Assembly: GCA_030706735.1 (NCBI GenBank)
Contig: JAUZNZ010000013.1
Location: forward strand, 1-64,000
Direction of reading: 5' to 3'
Source of the DNA: Bacteroidota bacterium
Lineage (GTDB): Bacteria > Bacteroidota > Bacteroidia > Chitinophagales > Chitinophagaceae
Length of the DNA: 64,000 nucleotides
The position numbers and the translations under genes are program-made. Shown here one piece after another: positions 26,535 to 34,908 of this stretch (position 1 is the stretch's first letter; the number at the start of each line of letters is the position of its first letter). The notes beneath the pieces were generated by a model that saw only the letters and a list, made by a program, of their open reading frames with translations, did no database searches and was not told the origin of the DNA.

Positions 26535-27659
26535 ATGGATCTGCAGGGATTATACGAGAAGGCATTGGCATTCGGCCACCTCGATGCGGAGGAGGGAGTC
26601 TTCCTGTTCGAAAAGGCGCCTTTGACGGAGCTCATGTATGTAGCCGATCAACTGCGAAGGCGGCAGGTCCCCCATGGAAAGGTCACCTGGCAGATCGATC
26701 GCAACGTCAATACCACCAATGTCTGCATCGCCAATTGCAAATTCTGCAACTTCTACCGCATTCCGGGCCATGCGGAAGCCTATATCACGGATATCGATAC
26801 CTACAAACGGAAGATCGAGGAAACGTTCCGTTGGGGCGGCGATCAATTGCTCCTGCAGGGGGGGCATCATCCGGAACTGGGGTTGGCCTTCTATACCTCC
26901 CTGTTCCGGCAGCTTAAAGAGCTGTATCCCACGCTAAAGCTGCATACCCTCGGTCCGCCGGAGGTGGCTCATATTTCGAAACTGGAGAAGATGAGCCACC
27001 GGGACGTGCTGACGGCCCTGAAGGCGGCAGGCATGGACTCGCTGCCCGGCGCGGGCGCCGAGATCCTGGTGGACCGGGTCCGCCGCCTGATCAGCAAGGG
27101 CAAGTGCGGCGCGCAGGAATGGCTCGACATCATGCATGAAGCGCATAAGCTGGGCATCACCACCTCGGCCACCATGATGTTCGGGCATGTGGAGACCCTG
27201 CTGGAACGCTTCGAGCACCTGGTGAAGATCCGGGAGGTACAGGCCCGCAAGCCGGCCGCGGCAAAGGGATTCCTGGCCTTCATCCCATGGACCTTCCAGG
27301 ACGCCGACACGCTGCTGGCGAGGATACGCGGAGTACATAACCTGACCACGCCGGAAGAATATATCCGCATGATCGCGATGAGCCGGATCATGTTGCCGAA
27401 TGTCAAAAATATCCAGGCCAGCTGGCTGACGGTCGGCAAACAGACGGCGCAGATCTGCCTGCATGCCGGGGCCAATGACTTCGGCAGCATCATGCTCGAA
27501 GAAAACGTGGTCAGCGCCGCCGGCGCCCCCCACCGCTTCACCGCCAACGGCATTCAGGACGCTATCCGGGAGGCCGGCTTCGAACCCCAATTGCGTAATC
27601 AGCAATATGACTGGCGGGAGGCCCCGGCCAGCATGGAAGAACAGGTGATAAATTATTAA
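26535..27659 (+). CDS. mqnC: Cyclic dehypoxanthinyl futalosine synthase
   Basis: A radical SAM enzyme of 374 residues in the futalosine route to menaquinone, cyclising dehypoxanthine futalosine. The cluster cysteines are C64, C68 and C71 in TNVCIANCKFCNFY. TSATMMFGHVET, AFIPWTFQD and the C-terminal ASWLTVGKQTAQICLHAGAND with EENVVSAAG separate MqnC from its relative MqnE (aminofutalosine synthase). Menaquinone made here is the substrate of the alternative complex III encoded in this window. Other mqn genes are not in view. An isolated phased repeat and -7 box lie upstream; a short hairpin with a T run follows. Confidence 0.94.
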   Translation: MDLQGLYEKALAFGHLDAEEGVFLFEKAPLTELMYVADQLRRRQVPHGKVTWQIDRNVNTTNVCIANCKFCNFYRIPGHAEAYITDIDTYKRKIEETFRWGGDQLLLQGGHHPELGLAFYTSLFRQLKELYPTLKLHTLGPPEVAHISKLEKMSHRDVLTALKAAGMDSLPGAGAEILVDRVRRLISKGKCGAQEWLDIMHEAHKLGITTSATMMFGHVETLLERFEHLVKIREVQARKPAAAKGFLAFIPWTFQDADTLLARIRGVHNLTTPEEYIRMIAMSRIMLPNVKNIQASWLTVGKQTAQICLHAGANDFGSIMLEENVVSAAGAPHRFTANGIQDAIREAGFEPQLRNQQYDWREAPASMEEQVINY

Positions 27660-27679
27660 AATACAAAGGGTTAGAAATG

Positions 27680-27701
27680 ACCGGCTGCGGTGTATTTTTT
27701 T
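27680..27701 (+). terminator. Possible terminator of mqnC
   Basis: A short stem ACCG/CGGT with loop GCTG is followed one base later by a run of seven T. The stem is only four pairs, so it is weak, but its place right after the mqnC stop and the T run make a terminator plausible. Confidence 0.4.
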
Positions 27702-27865
27702 AGTTTATAACTAGTTATGTATTAACGTTTTGCCAATGTCTTAGGAATCCCTCTCCTTTTGACCTTTTGCCATCTAAGTATTTCCCCTTGTTTTTTTTGG
27801 ATCGCAGAAACTTAAATCTTCAAATCTTCGTTTTAGAGGGGAATACCCTTTTTTAGCCATATTTC

Positions 27866-30800
27866 ATGAAAAGCCCTTTTCGCAAACTAATACGCATATC
27901 AGTAGTCCTGTTTGTATTGGTGCTCTTGTTCAATTTCTTCGGATACTACGTGAACCATCTCAGATCCCTTGAAAACAAAGAGCTTATAGAGGCCATCAAC
28001 CGGTCAGGACATCAGCAGACGCTTTCCCAGCTGATTGCCAAAGAGGCGATCCTGTTACTCAACAATCCGGATAAAAAGAACATCCCGGCGCTGAAGGACG
28101 ATCTCTCCGCGTCCCTGGCCCTTTTCCAGAAAGAGCAGGGCATCATGCAGAAGCAGGCCGGGTCGACCCCTCCACCCGTTCCCCCGGGCATATTTCAGAT
28201 CAAGTTATTGCTCTCCAGCTCGCAGCAGTTCTTCGAGCCGATCATCGCGACGGGCCAGGAGCTCACCCAGGCCGACTCCTCGCTGCTGGCCATCAACAAG
28301 CATCTCTATCAGCGAAACATGCTGTACAATCAGGAAAAATACAGCAGCCTGATGGGAGAGGTCACGCAGGATTATTCGGACATGGTCAATGAGAAGAACA
28401 AGGAAGTGGCGACGATCGATACCGGGAAATTCATCTTACTCATCGTGGCGATCATCTGCCTGATCATTCTGGTGCTGGAGCCGGCATTTAAAAGAGGGGA
28501 AAAGAACCACAAGGAATTGCAAAAAGCGAGGAATGAACTGTTGAATGAAAAGAAATTCCTGGCATCCATCCTGCAATCGCAAACCAACTATGTCATCCGT
28601 ATCAACCGGAGCGGACATTTTACCTATGCCAACCCGGCCTTTTTGAAAACCTTCGGGTACACCGCCCAGGAGATCCATCAGATCCTTTTTTATACGACCA
28701 TTTTTCCCAAGGACCTGGCGCGCTGTCAGCAGATCGCTGACGAGTGCTGGAATAACCCGGGAAAGGTGTCGCGCCTGTTGATCCGCAAGCCGATCGGGCA
28801 ATCGCGGCAGTTCATTTGGACCGAATGGGAATTCCTGGCCTTGTCTGAAAACGGGCAGGTCAATGAGATCCAGGGCATCGGGCTGAACGTTTCGGAGAAG
28901 TTGCAGACCCAGCAGATCAAGGAGGACGCCATCCGGACCTTGTCCTACGCCATGACCTATGCGAAAATGGGATCCTGGAAGCTGGACTTCCTCACCGGCG
29001 AGCTTTTACTGAGTAAAGAATTCAAGTCCCTGCTTGCGATGGAGGACGAGGACCCCGATAAGGTGTCTATAGAAACCTTCCTGCACACGTATGTCGTGCC
29101 TGAAGATTTCGTGCTGGTATCCGAAGAGATGTCCAAGTCGATCCAGAACAAGGAAAATACGGGCTATGAGACCACTTTCTCCTGCCGCATCATCACCAAG
29201 CAGGGCTGGATGCGGTACTTATCCGTCAAGGGAAAGATCGTCGACGAGCAGCAGCAATTCGGGATCGCGCAGGACATCACCTATCAGAAGGAATCGGAGA
29301 ATGCCTTGTTGAACAGCGAGCAGAAGTTCCGGCTGCTGGCGGAGAACTCCGAAGACATCATCAGCGTACATGCCATCGACGGAACCATCTGGTATCTCTC
29401 TCCGTCCATTACCACCGTGCTGGGCTACGAGGTGGACGACGTGGTCGGAAGATCCTTCGAGCAGTACGTTCACCCGGAGGACCGCCACAAATTCCTGCGG
29501 GCCGACCAGATCCCCTCCTTTAACGAGAACGAAAGCATTATCGTCCGTTACCGCATTTTGCGTAAACAGGGCAATTATATATGGCTGGAGAGCATCATCA
29601 AGCCGATCATCGACGAAGAAGAGCTGGTCAAGCTCATTTGCACGTCCCGGAATATCACGGAGCAGAAAATTGCCCAGGAAAAACTGAAGAAAAAAGACCA
29701 GCTCCTGCATGCCGTGGCCTCCGCCACCCATTCCCTGCTGATCAATACCAACCTGAACCAGGCCATCACCGAGTCCATCCAGACCCTGGGCCAGAAGGCC
29801 AATGTGGGCAGGGTTTATGTATTCCAGAACCACTTCGACCAGGAGCGGAATAAATGGCTTACCTCCGAGATCCACGAGTGGACGGAGCATCCCTCGGATT
29901 TCCGCCTGGACAACCCCGCCATCAAAAATATTCCCTTCGAAAATATCAGGAAGATCATCGAACCCTTGCAGCTCAACCAGCCCTTCCTCAGTTATAAGCA
30001 CAAGGAAGACGATCCGCAGCTGATGGCCATCTATGAAAAGACAGGGGTCTTATCGTCCGTGGCCGTGCCCATATTCCTCAAAGACGCTTTTTGGGGATTC
30101 GTCGGTTTCGACGAATTGAAGAAAGAGCGGGACTGGTCGGAGGCTGAATTCTCGATCCTGCGTTCCTATGCCTCTTCGCTGGCCGCGGCCATCGAACGCA
30201 AGCAGATCGAGGTGGAACTGGTGCAGGCCAAGGAACTTGCCGAGTCCGCCAGTCAGGCCAAGAGCGAATTCATGGCCAATATGAGCCATGAGTTGCGCAC
30301 GCCGATGAACGGCATCATCGGCTTCACGGACCTCGTGCTGACCACCGATCTGCAGAAGGCCCAGCGTGACTATCTGCAAAACGTCAAGAAATCCGCATAC
30401 GGCCTGCTGGGGATCATCAACGATATCCTCGACTTCTCGAAGATCGAGGCCGGCAAGCTGCTGATCGACCATACGCTCTTCAAGCTGGACGAGCTGATCG
30501 AAGAGACCATCGACATCCTGACCATCAAGGCCTTCGAAAAGCGGCTGGAGATGCTGTACCGGATCGATCCGACCATTCCATCGCAGTTCCTGGGCGATCC
30601 CGTGCGTATCCGCCAGGTCGTCGTCAACCTCCTCGGCAATGCCATCAAATTCACCGGCGAGGGCGAGATCCTCGTCTCCGTGCAGAAGACGGGCGAGCTT
30701 CAGCAGCGCGAAGGGAAGAAATTCATGAACCTCAGCATCGAGGTAAGGGATACGGGAATCGGCATCCGCAAAGACAAGCTGCAAAAAATATTCGAGAGCT

Positions 30801-31810
30801 TTACGCAGGCCGATACGTCCACGACGCGAAAATACGGGGGCACGGGCCTGGGCCTGACCATCTCGAAAAGCCTGTCGGAACTGATGGGAGGCCATCTTGC
30901 CGTGGAAAGCACGCCTGGGCAGGGCAGCCGGTTCATCCTGCACCTGGTGCTGGAAGTGGCCAATGAGCAGCCCGAAGTATTGTTACCGCAGGAGCCATTG
31001 GTGCACAAGGTGCTGATCGTGGATGACAACCCGACCAACCTGGAGCTGTTGAAGGAAAGCTTCGGCTACTTCCGGATCGATTCACAACTGGCGGGGAGCG
31101 CGGCCGAGGCCATGAAGAAGATCGAGCTGGCGGAAGAAGCCGGCGAGCCATTCGACCTGATCGTTACCGACCATCTCATGCCCGTCATGGACGGCATCAG
31201 CATGGTCAGGGAAATAAAGCGGACCTATCCCAAGAACAATCAGCCGATCATACTCATGCTGTCTTCACTGGAAAAGAATATGTATCAGAATGAGGCCGGC
31301 AAACTCGGCATCAGCAAGTTCCTGTCCAAGCCGGTGAAGCTGCACGAATTGCATGCAACCCTCTTGTCCCTGTTTGAAAAGACCATGCAGAACGACCAGT
31401 TGCATCCCTCCATTCCCAATGTCGAGAAGATCTCCGAGCCAAGCAGTATCCTGGTCGCGGATGACGATCCGATCAATATGCTGCTCATCTCCGAGGTGTT
31501 GCGTCGCATGGGCTTCGACGTGATCCAGGTATCCAATGGGAAGGAAGCGCTGGAGCGACTCCCTCATTGCGATCCGGTACTGATCTTCATGGATGTGAAT
31601 ATGCCGGAAATGGATGGCTACACGACGACCCGGCATATCCGGAAGATGCCCGAGCCCTGGTGCAATATTCCCATCATTGCGCTGACCGCGGATGCCATGA
31701 AGGGCGACCGCGAAAAATGCCTCGAGGCCGGGATGAATAAATATATTTCGAAGCCGTTCCGTCTCGAAGAGATCGATGAGGTGCTGAGGAACTATACGCT
31801 GGTGGTCTAG
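27866..31810 (+). CDS. Hybrid sensor histidine kinase with three PAS, GAF and two receiver domains
   Basis: A membrane sensor of 1314 residues. Order: membrane segment (about 10-30), periplasmic helical sensor (about 35-185, similar to the PilJ/type IV pili methyl-accepting sensor, with asparagine/glutamine-rich helices), membrane segment (about 188-206), three PAS domains (about 235-345, 355-470 and 485-605), GAF (about 620-785), kinase with His808 in MSHELRTPMNG, ATPase domain with GTGLGLTISKSL, and two receivers with phospho-acceptors Asp1102 and Asp1243. There is no DNA-binding or HPt domain, so a separate phosphotransfer partner is needed and is not in this window. A perfect palindrome ATAACTAGTTAT lies at 27707-27718 upstream. 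Confidence 0.93.
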   Translation: MKSPFRKLIRISVVLFVLVLLFNFFGYYVNHLRSLENKELIEAINRSGHQQTLSQLIAKEAILLLNNPDKKNIPALKDDLSASLALFQKEQGIMQKQAGSTPPPVPPGIFQIKLLLSSSQQFFEPIIATGQELTQADSSLLAINKHLYQRNMLYNQEKYSSLMGEVTQDYSDMVNEKNKEVATIDTGKFILLIVAIICLIILVLEPAFKRGEKNHKELQKARNELLNEKKFLASILQSQTNYVIRINRSGHFTYANPAFLKTFGYTAQEIHQILFYTTIFPKDLARCQQIADECWNNPGKVSRLLIRKPIGQSRQFIWTEWEFLALSENGQVNEIQGIGLNVSEKLQTQQIKEDAIRTLSYAMTYAKMGSWKLDFLTGELLLSKEFKSLLAMEDEDPDKVSIETFLHTYVVPEDFVLVSEEMSKSIQNKENTGYETTFSCRIITKQGWMRYLSVKGKIVDEQQQFGIAQDITYQKESENALLNSEQKFRLLAENSEDIISVHAIDGTIWYLSPSITTVLGYEVDDVVGRSFEQYVHPEDRHKFLRADQIPSFNENESIIVRYRILRKQGNYIWLESIIKPIIDEEELVKLICTSRNITEQKIAQEKLKKKDQLLHAVASATHSLLINTNLNQAITESIQTLGQKANVGRVYVFQNHFDQERNKWLTSEIHEWTEHPSDFRLDNPAIKNIPFENIRKIIEPLQLNQPFLSYKHKEDDPQLMAIYEKTGVLSSVAVPIFLKDAFWGFVGFDELKKERDWSEAEFSILRSYASSLAAAIERKQIEVELVQAKELAESASQAKSEFMANMSHELRTPMNGIIGFTDLVLTTDLQKAQRDYLQNVKKSAYGLLGIINDILDFSKIEAGKLLIDHTLFKLDELIEETIDILTIKAFEKRLEMLYRIDPTIPSQFLGDPVRIRQVVVNLLGNAIKFTGEGEILVSVQKTGELQQREGKKFMNLSIEVRDTGIGIRKDKLQKIFESFTQADTSTTRKYGGTGLGLTISKSLSELMGGHLAVESTPGQGSRFILHLVLEVANEQPEVLLPQEPLVHKVLIVDDNPTNLELLKESFGYFRIDSQLAGSAAEAMKKIELAEEAGEPFDLIVTDHLMPVMDGISMVREIKRTYPKNNQPIILMLSSLEKNMYQNEAGKLGISKFLSKPVKLHELHATLLSLFEKTMQNDQLHPSIPNVEKISEPSSILVADDDPINMLLISEVLRRMGFDVIQVSNGKEALERLPHCDPVLIFMDVNMPEMDGYTTTRHIRKMPEPWCNIPIIALTADAMKGDREKCLEAGMNKYISKPFRLEEIDEVLRNYTLVV

Positions 31811-31855
31811 GCCGCGGGTGGTCGCGCCGGGTGACGCTGGTGGTTGCGGCGGCGC

Positions 31856-32554
31856 TTATCCCGTTACAAACCGGTAGCCGATGCCCTTCAAGGTAATGAT
31901 GCCGATCGATTCGTCCTCCCGCAGATATCCCCTGAGTTTGGTAATATAGACGTCGAGGTTGCGACTATTGAAGAAAGAATCATTCCCCCATAGCAGGTTC
32001 AGGATGTCCTTACGGTCGATCACCTTGTCCCGGTTCTCGTACAGGAACTTCAGCAGCTCATTTTCACGGAAGCTGAGCCGGCGCGCGCTGTTATCCAGGA
32101 TTAGTTCCTGGCGCCTCCATTGGAACAGGTACCTGCCCAAGGTTACTTCATCGGCGGCGGCAGCAAGGCCATCCGGTTGCTTATTCCGAAGGCCGAGGCT
32201 GTGCTGCACCCTTACGATCAATTCTTCCATGCTGAAGGGCTTCCGTATATAGTCGTTGCCGCCCATCGCAAATCCTTTTACCAGGTCATCGGTACGTGTC
32301 CTGGCCGTCAGGAACAGGATCGGCACGTCCGGGTCCAGCTCGCGTATCTTTCCGGCGATCTCGAACCCATCCACATTCGGCAGCATGATATCCAGTACGC
32401 ATACGTCAGGCCGGATGCGTTCGAAGGCGGGCAGGACCGCCGCGCCGTCGCTTTCCATGCAGACCTCGAAGCCGCGGCTTTCGAGGCTCTCCTTGACGAT
32501 CTTGCCCAGGAATAGTTCGTCCTCCACATATAATATCTTGACCTTACTCATCAT
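31856..32554 (-). CDS. OmpR-family response regulator
   Basis: A transcription factor of 232 residues. The receiver domain (about 5-118) has the acidic pocket E11-D12, phospho-acceptor Asp55 in DVCVLDIMLP, and the switch region FLTART and RKPFS. The C-terminal winged helix (about 135-230) has the recognition region LWGNDSFFNSRNLDVYITKL. Its start overlaps the kinase stop by four bases, so the two are translated together. OmpR-type regulators bind tandem half-sites ten bases apart; such sites (TTAAC-N5-TTAAC) exist at 34024 and 37869 near this gene, which makes it the first candidate to act there. Confidence 0.94.
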   Translation of the reverse strand: MMSKVKILYVEDELFLGKIVKESLESRGFEVCMESDGAAVLPAFERIRPDVCVLDIMLPNVDGFEIAGKIRELDPDVPILFLTARTRTDDLVKGFAMGGNDYIRKPFSMEELIVRVQHSLGLRNKQPDGLAAAADEVTLGRYLFQWRRQELILDNSARRLSFRENELLKFLYENRDKVIDRKDILNLLWGNDSFFNSRNLDVYITKLRGYLREDESIGIITLKGIGYRFVTG

Positions 32555-33981
32555 AGCTGGGAATTTTGGCGGGGAATCCTGATCAGGAAGCGGCTGCCGA
32601 TGCCCTCCTCGCTGTCCACACGGATCGTTGCGCCCTGTCGCTGCAGGATATAATACACATAGCTCAGGCCCATCCCGTACCCTTTTACATTGTGCTTGTC
32701 ACCGGTGGGAACGCGGAAGAATTTTTCGAATATCCGGTCCTTGTAGGCCGCTGGAATGCCGATGCCGTTATCGACGACGGACAGGGCCAGTTGTTCCGGC
32801 CCGGCGCTCAGATCGATCTGGATGGAGGGGTTGGACTTGCTGTACTTCAGGGCATTGTCCAGGAGATTAAACAGCACGCTGGTAAAATGCAGCTTGTCCG
32901 CATAGAGCTGATACTCGTCGTCGTCGCCCGCGGCGTGGAAACTGACCTTTGCGCCATATTTCTCGAATTGCAGACGCATCGAGGACAAGACCTCTTTCGC
33001 GAGGAGGCGCATGTCGAAACGCTCCTTCTTCAATTCGATCTCCTGCCGTTCGAAGAGAGACAACTTCAACACCTTATCGACCAACAGGGACAGGCGCTGG
33101 AGCTCTTCGGCGGATATGTCGAGATATTCTTTCGTACGGGCGGGATCCTCGAGCGCGTTGAATTTTCTGAGTGCTTCGACGGCCACGCTGACCGTAGCGA
33201 TGGGTGTCTTTAGTTCGTGGGTGATATTGCTGATGAAATCGTTCTTCAATTCGGTGAGTCTTCGTTGCTGCTGCCAGTTACGATAGAGCAGGAGGAGGGA
33301 CAGGACCGTAAAACCCACCAGCAGGAGGGAGAAGAGGGCCTGCGGACCGATGCGCGCGGCCATATACCAGAACGTATGGTCGAAATGGACCTCGTAGGCC
33401 AGCGGCTTGCTGAAGCCCAGCACTACCTTATTGCCAATGGAGTCCGAGGAAAGTGATTCCTGGAGACTATCTCCCGGGCGGGCGGTGATCCGGAAAGGCA
33501 AATGGATGCCATCCCCCGCCAGGGCCATGGCGTACCGGGGACTGATCTCCGCCGCCGTGATCGGTTTGGCAAGTGAATCGAGGCCAGCCAACAAACTGAT
33601 GATCTTGCTGTTGGACGTGCGGAAGAAGACACGTCTGCCCGGAGAATCCGTCTCCTCATCCATGCCCAGATGATCCATGGTAACGACAAGGGATTGCGTG
33701 CTATTTGCCTGTCCGGAACTGTCAACGGTCACCCGGTCGTGGATCATTTTCTTCATGGTGATGATCGCCGGCGGACCCTGCTCGCGCAGGCCGATGCTGG
33801 TATCCAGATGCATCCGGGATGCCTGCATTTTGAACATCGTTTCACGGAAGAGGAGATTGGTTCGGATCGTGAACAATTTCCTTTCATCGATATAGTTCTT
33901 CCGCAGCCAGGATGCCTGGAAGGCCACGATCGTGCCGATCGTGAGGATCATGAGGATTATGGCAACCCGGCGTTTGCGCAT
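32551..33981 (-). CDS. Sensor histidine kinase, partner of the OmpR-type regulator
   Basis: A membrane kinase of 476 residues. I use the ATG at 33981, just before MRKRRVAIILMILTIG; an upstream TTG at 33999 would add six residues. Two membrane segments (about 8-25 and 212-232) flank a periplasmic sensor of about 185 residues of no known type. The kinase core has the phospho-acceptor His in ISNITHELKTPIATVS, the N box LLDNALKYS and a G box VVDNGIGIP with GYGMGLSYVYYI. Together with the following regulator it forms a classical pair. Its promoter region is shared with the divergent GLPGLI gene; TATTTTTG lies at 33994-33987. Confidence 0.94.
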   Translation of the reverse strand: MRKRRVAIILMILTIGTIVAFQASWLRKNYIDERKLFTIRTNLLFRETMFKMQASRMHLDTSIGLREQGPPAIITMKKMIHDRVTVDSSGQANSTQSLVVTMDHLGMDEETDSPGRRVFFRTSNSKIISLLAGLDSLAKPITAAEISPRYAMALAGDGIHLPFRITARPGDSLQESLSSDSIGNKVVLGFSKPLAYEVHFDHTFWYMAARIGPQALFSLLLVGFTVLSLLLLYRNWQQQRRLTELKNDFISNITHELKTPIATVSVAVEALRKFNALEDPARTKEYLDISAEELQRLSLLVDKVLKLSLFERQEIELKKERFDMRLLAKEVLSSMRLQFEKYGAKVSFHAAGDDDEYQLYADKLHFTSVLFNLLDNALKYSKSNPSIQIDLSAGPEQLALSVVDNGIGIPAAYKDRIFEKFFRVPTGDKHNVKGYGMGLSYVYYILQRQGATIRVDSEEGIGSRFLIRIPRQNSQL

Positions 33982-34023
33982 GGTGGCAAAAATAGACAAA
34001 AGGGGGCGCAGCCGTTCCCGCCA

Positions 34024-34068
34024 TTAACCTTAATTAACATTAAACCAAGGCCGGTTAACCTGTTTTGG
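34024..34068 (+). promoter_or_regulatory. TTAAC box upstream of the GLPGLI gene (copy 1)
   Basis: TTAAC at 34024, 34034 and 34055, with spacing N5 and N16. After exactly 22 bases follows the -7 box TAGATTTG. A second copy with 36 of 45 identical bases and the same spacing sits upstream of the beta-barrel gene at 37869-37913. Ten-base periodic TTAAC resembles OmpR-type binding sites. The third unit replaces the -33 TTG, a typical activator position. The box also lies 29 bases upstream of the kinase -7 box on the other strand. Confidence 0.7.
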
Positions 34069-34081
34069 ATGTTGGCAAAAA

Positions 34082-34089
34082 TAGATTTG
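34082..34089 (+). promoter_or_regulatory. -7 box of the GLPGLI gene
   Basis: TAGATTTG, 18 bases before the ATG at 34108, matching TAnnTTTG exactly. No TTG at consensus distance; the TTAAC box ends 22 bases upstream. Confidence 0.55.
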
Positions 34090-34107
34090 TACCCTAAAAC
34101 GATCACT

Positions 34108-34866
34108 ATGCAAAAGTTATTTCTATTCGCCGCCTTGTTGCCTGCCGTGCAGACCCTGACGGCGCAAAATGCCACGACGTCCGCGCCCGTCCTGAAGGAA
34201 GGAAGGGTCATCTATGAGCGCAAGATAGACATGTACCGCAGGCTGGAGGACGAAAGTGCAAGGGCCATGATCCCCCAATACAATACCTCGAAGGCCGAGT
34301 TGGATTTTACGGGCGATATTTCGATCTATAAGAATATCAAGGAAGAGGAAGATATCCGGGATCATGCGGGCGACGATGGCAATGGCCGCGTGCTGATCAA
34401 AATGGGAGGAGCTGATGATCAGACCTATAAAGAACCGGCCACCGGCAAAATGATCCAGCAAAAAGAGCTTGGCCCTCGGAAATACATCATCGAGGACACG
34501 CTGCCCAAATCCAACTGGCATTTGGACGAGGGGGCGCGGACGATCAGGGGCTATGCCTGCAAGAAGGCCAGCACGACGAATCGCCAGGGGATGCCCATCA
34601 CGGCCTGGTATACGGAAAACATCCAATCCTCTTCGGGCCCGGAACTTTTCGGCGGACTCCCCGGCCTGATCCTGGAATTGAATGTCAATGACGGGGAGAT
34701 CGTGTATTTCGCCATCGATATCCTAAGCAAGGACTTCGACAAGACCATCGTGAAGGCGCCGTCGGAGGGGAAAAAAATCAGCGGCGCGGAATATCGCAAA
34801 ATGATGGAAGAACAGTTCGGCGTCAAACCCGGCGGGGGCCCGACCATCCGGATCATCCGGAACTAA
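34108..34866 (+). CDS. GLPGLI family secreted protein
   Basis: A periplasmic or surface protein of 252 residues. The signal peptide (about 1-19) ends LTAQ. The family tag GLPGLI is at 183-188, within FGGLPGLILELNV, and the beta-rich layout with WYTENIQSSSGPELFGGLPG is typical. The frame is open further upstream, but only the ATG at 34108 gives a signal peptide and fits the -7 box. GLPGLI proteins are confined mostly to Bacteroidota, often beside outer-membrane receptor genes; function is unknown. Here the barrel gene converges on it and both have the same 45-bp upstream element. Confidence 0.92.
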   Translation: MQKLFLFAALLPAVQTLTAQNATTSAPVLKEGRVIYERKIDMYRRLEDESARAMIPQYNTSKAELDFTGDISIYKNIKEEEDIRDHAGDDGNGRVLIKMGGADDQTYKEPATGKMIQQKELGPRKYIIEDTLPKSNWHLDEGARTIRGYACKKASTTNRQGMPITAWYTENIQSSSGPELFGGLPGLILELNVNDGEIVYFAIDILSKDFDKTIVKAPSEGKKISGAEYRKMMEEQFGVKPGGGPTIRIIRN

Positions 34867-34908
34867 GGGATCGGGGATTCCGGCGAGAGGAGCGGAGTGC
34901 GCGGCCTG

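Noticed and set aside
26535-27659. Assignment as aminofutalosine synthase MqnE
   Set aside because: TSATMMFGHVET, AFIPWTFQD and the ASWLTVGKQ end are those of MqnC.
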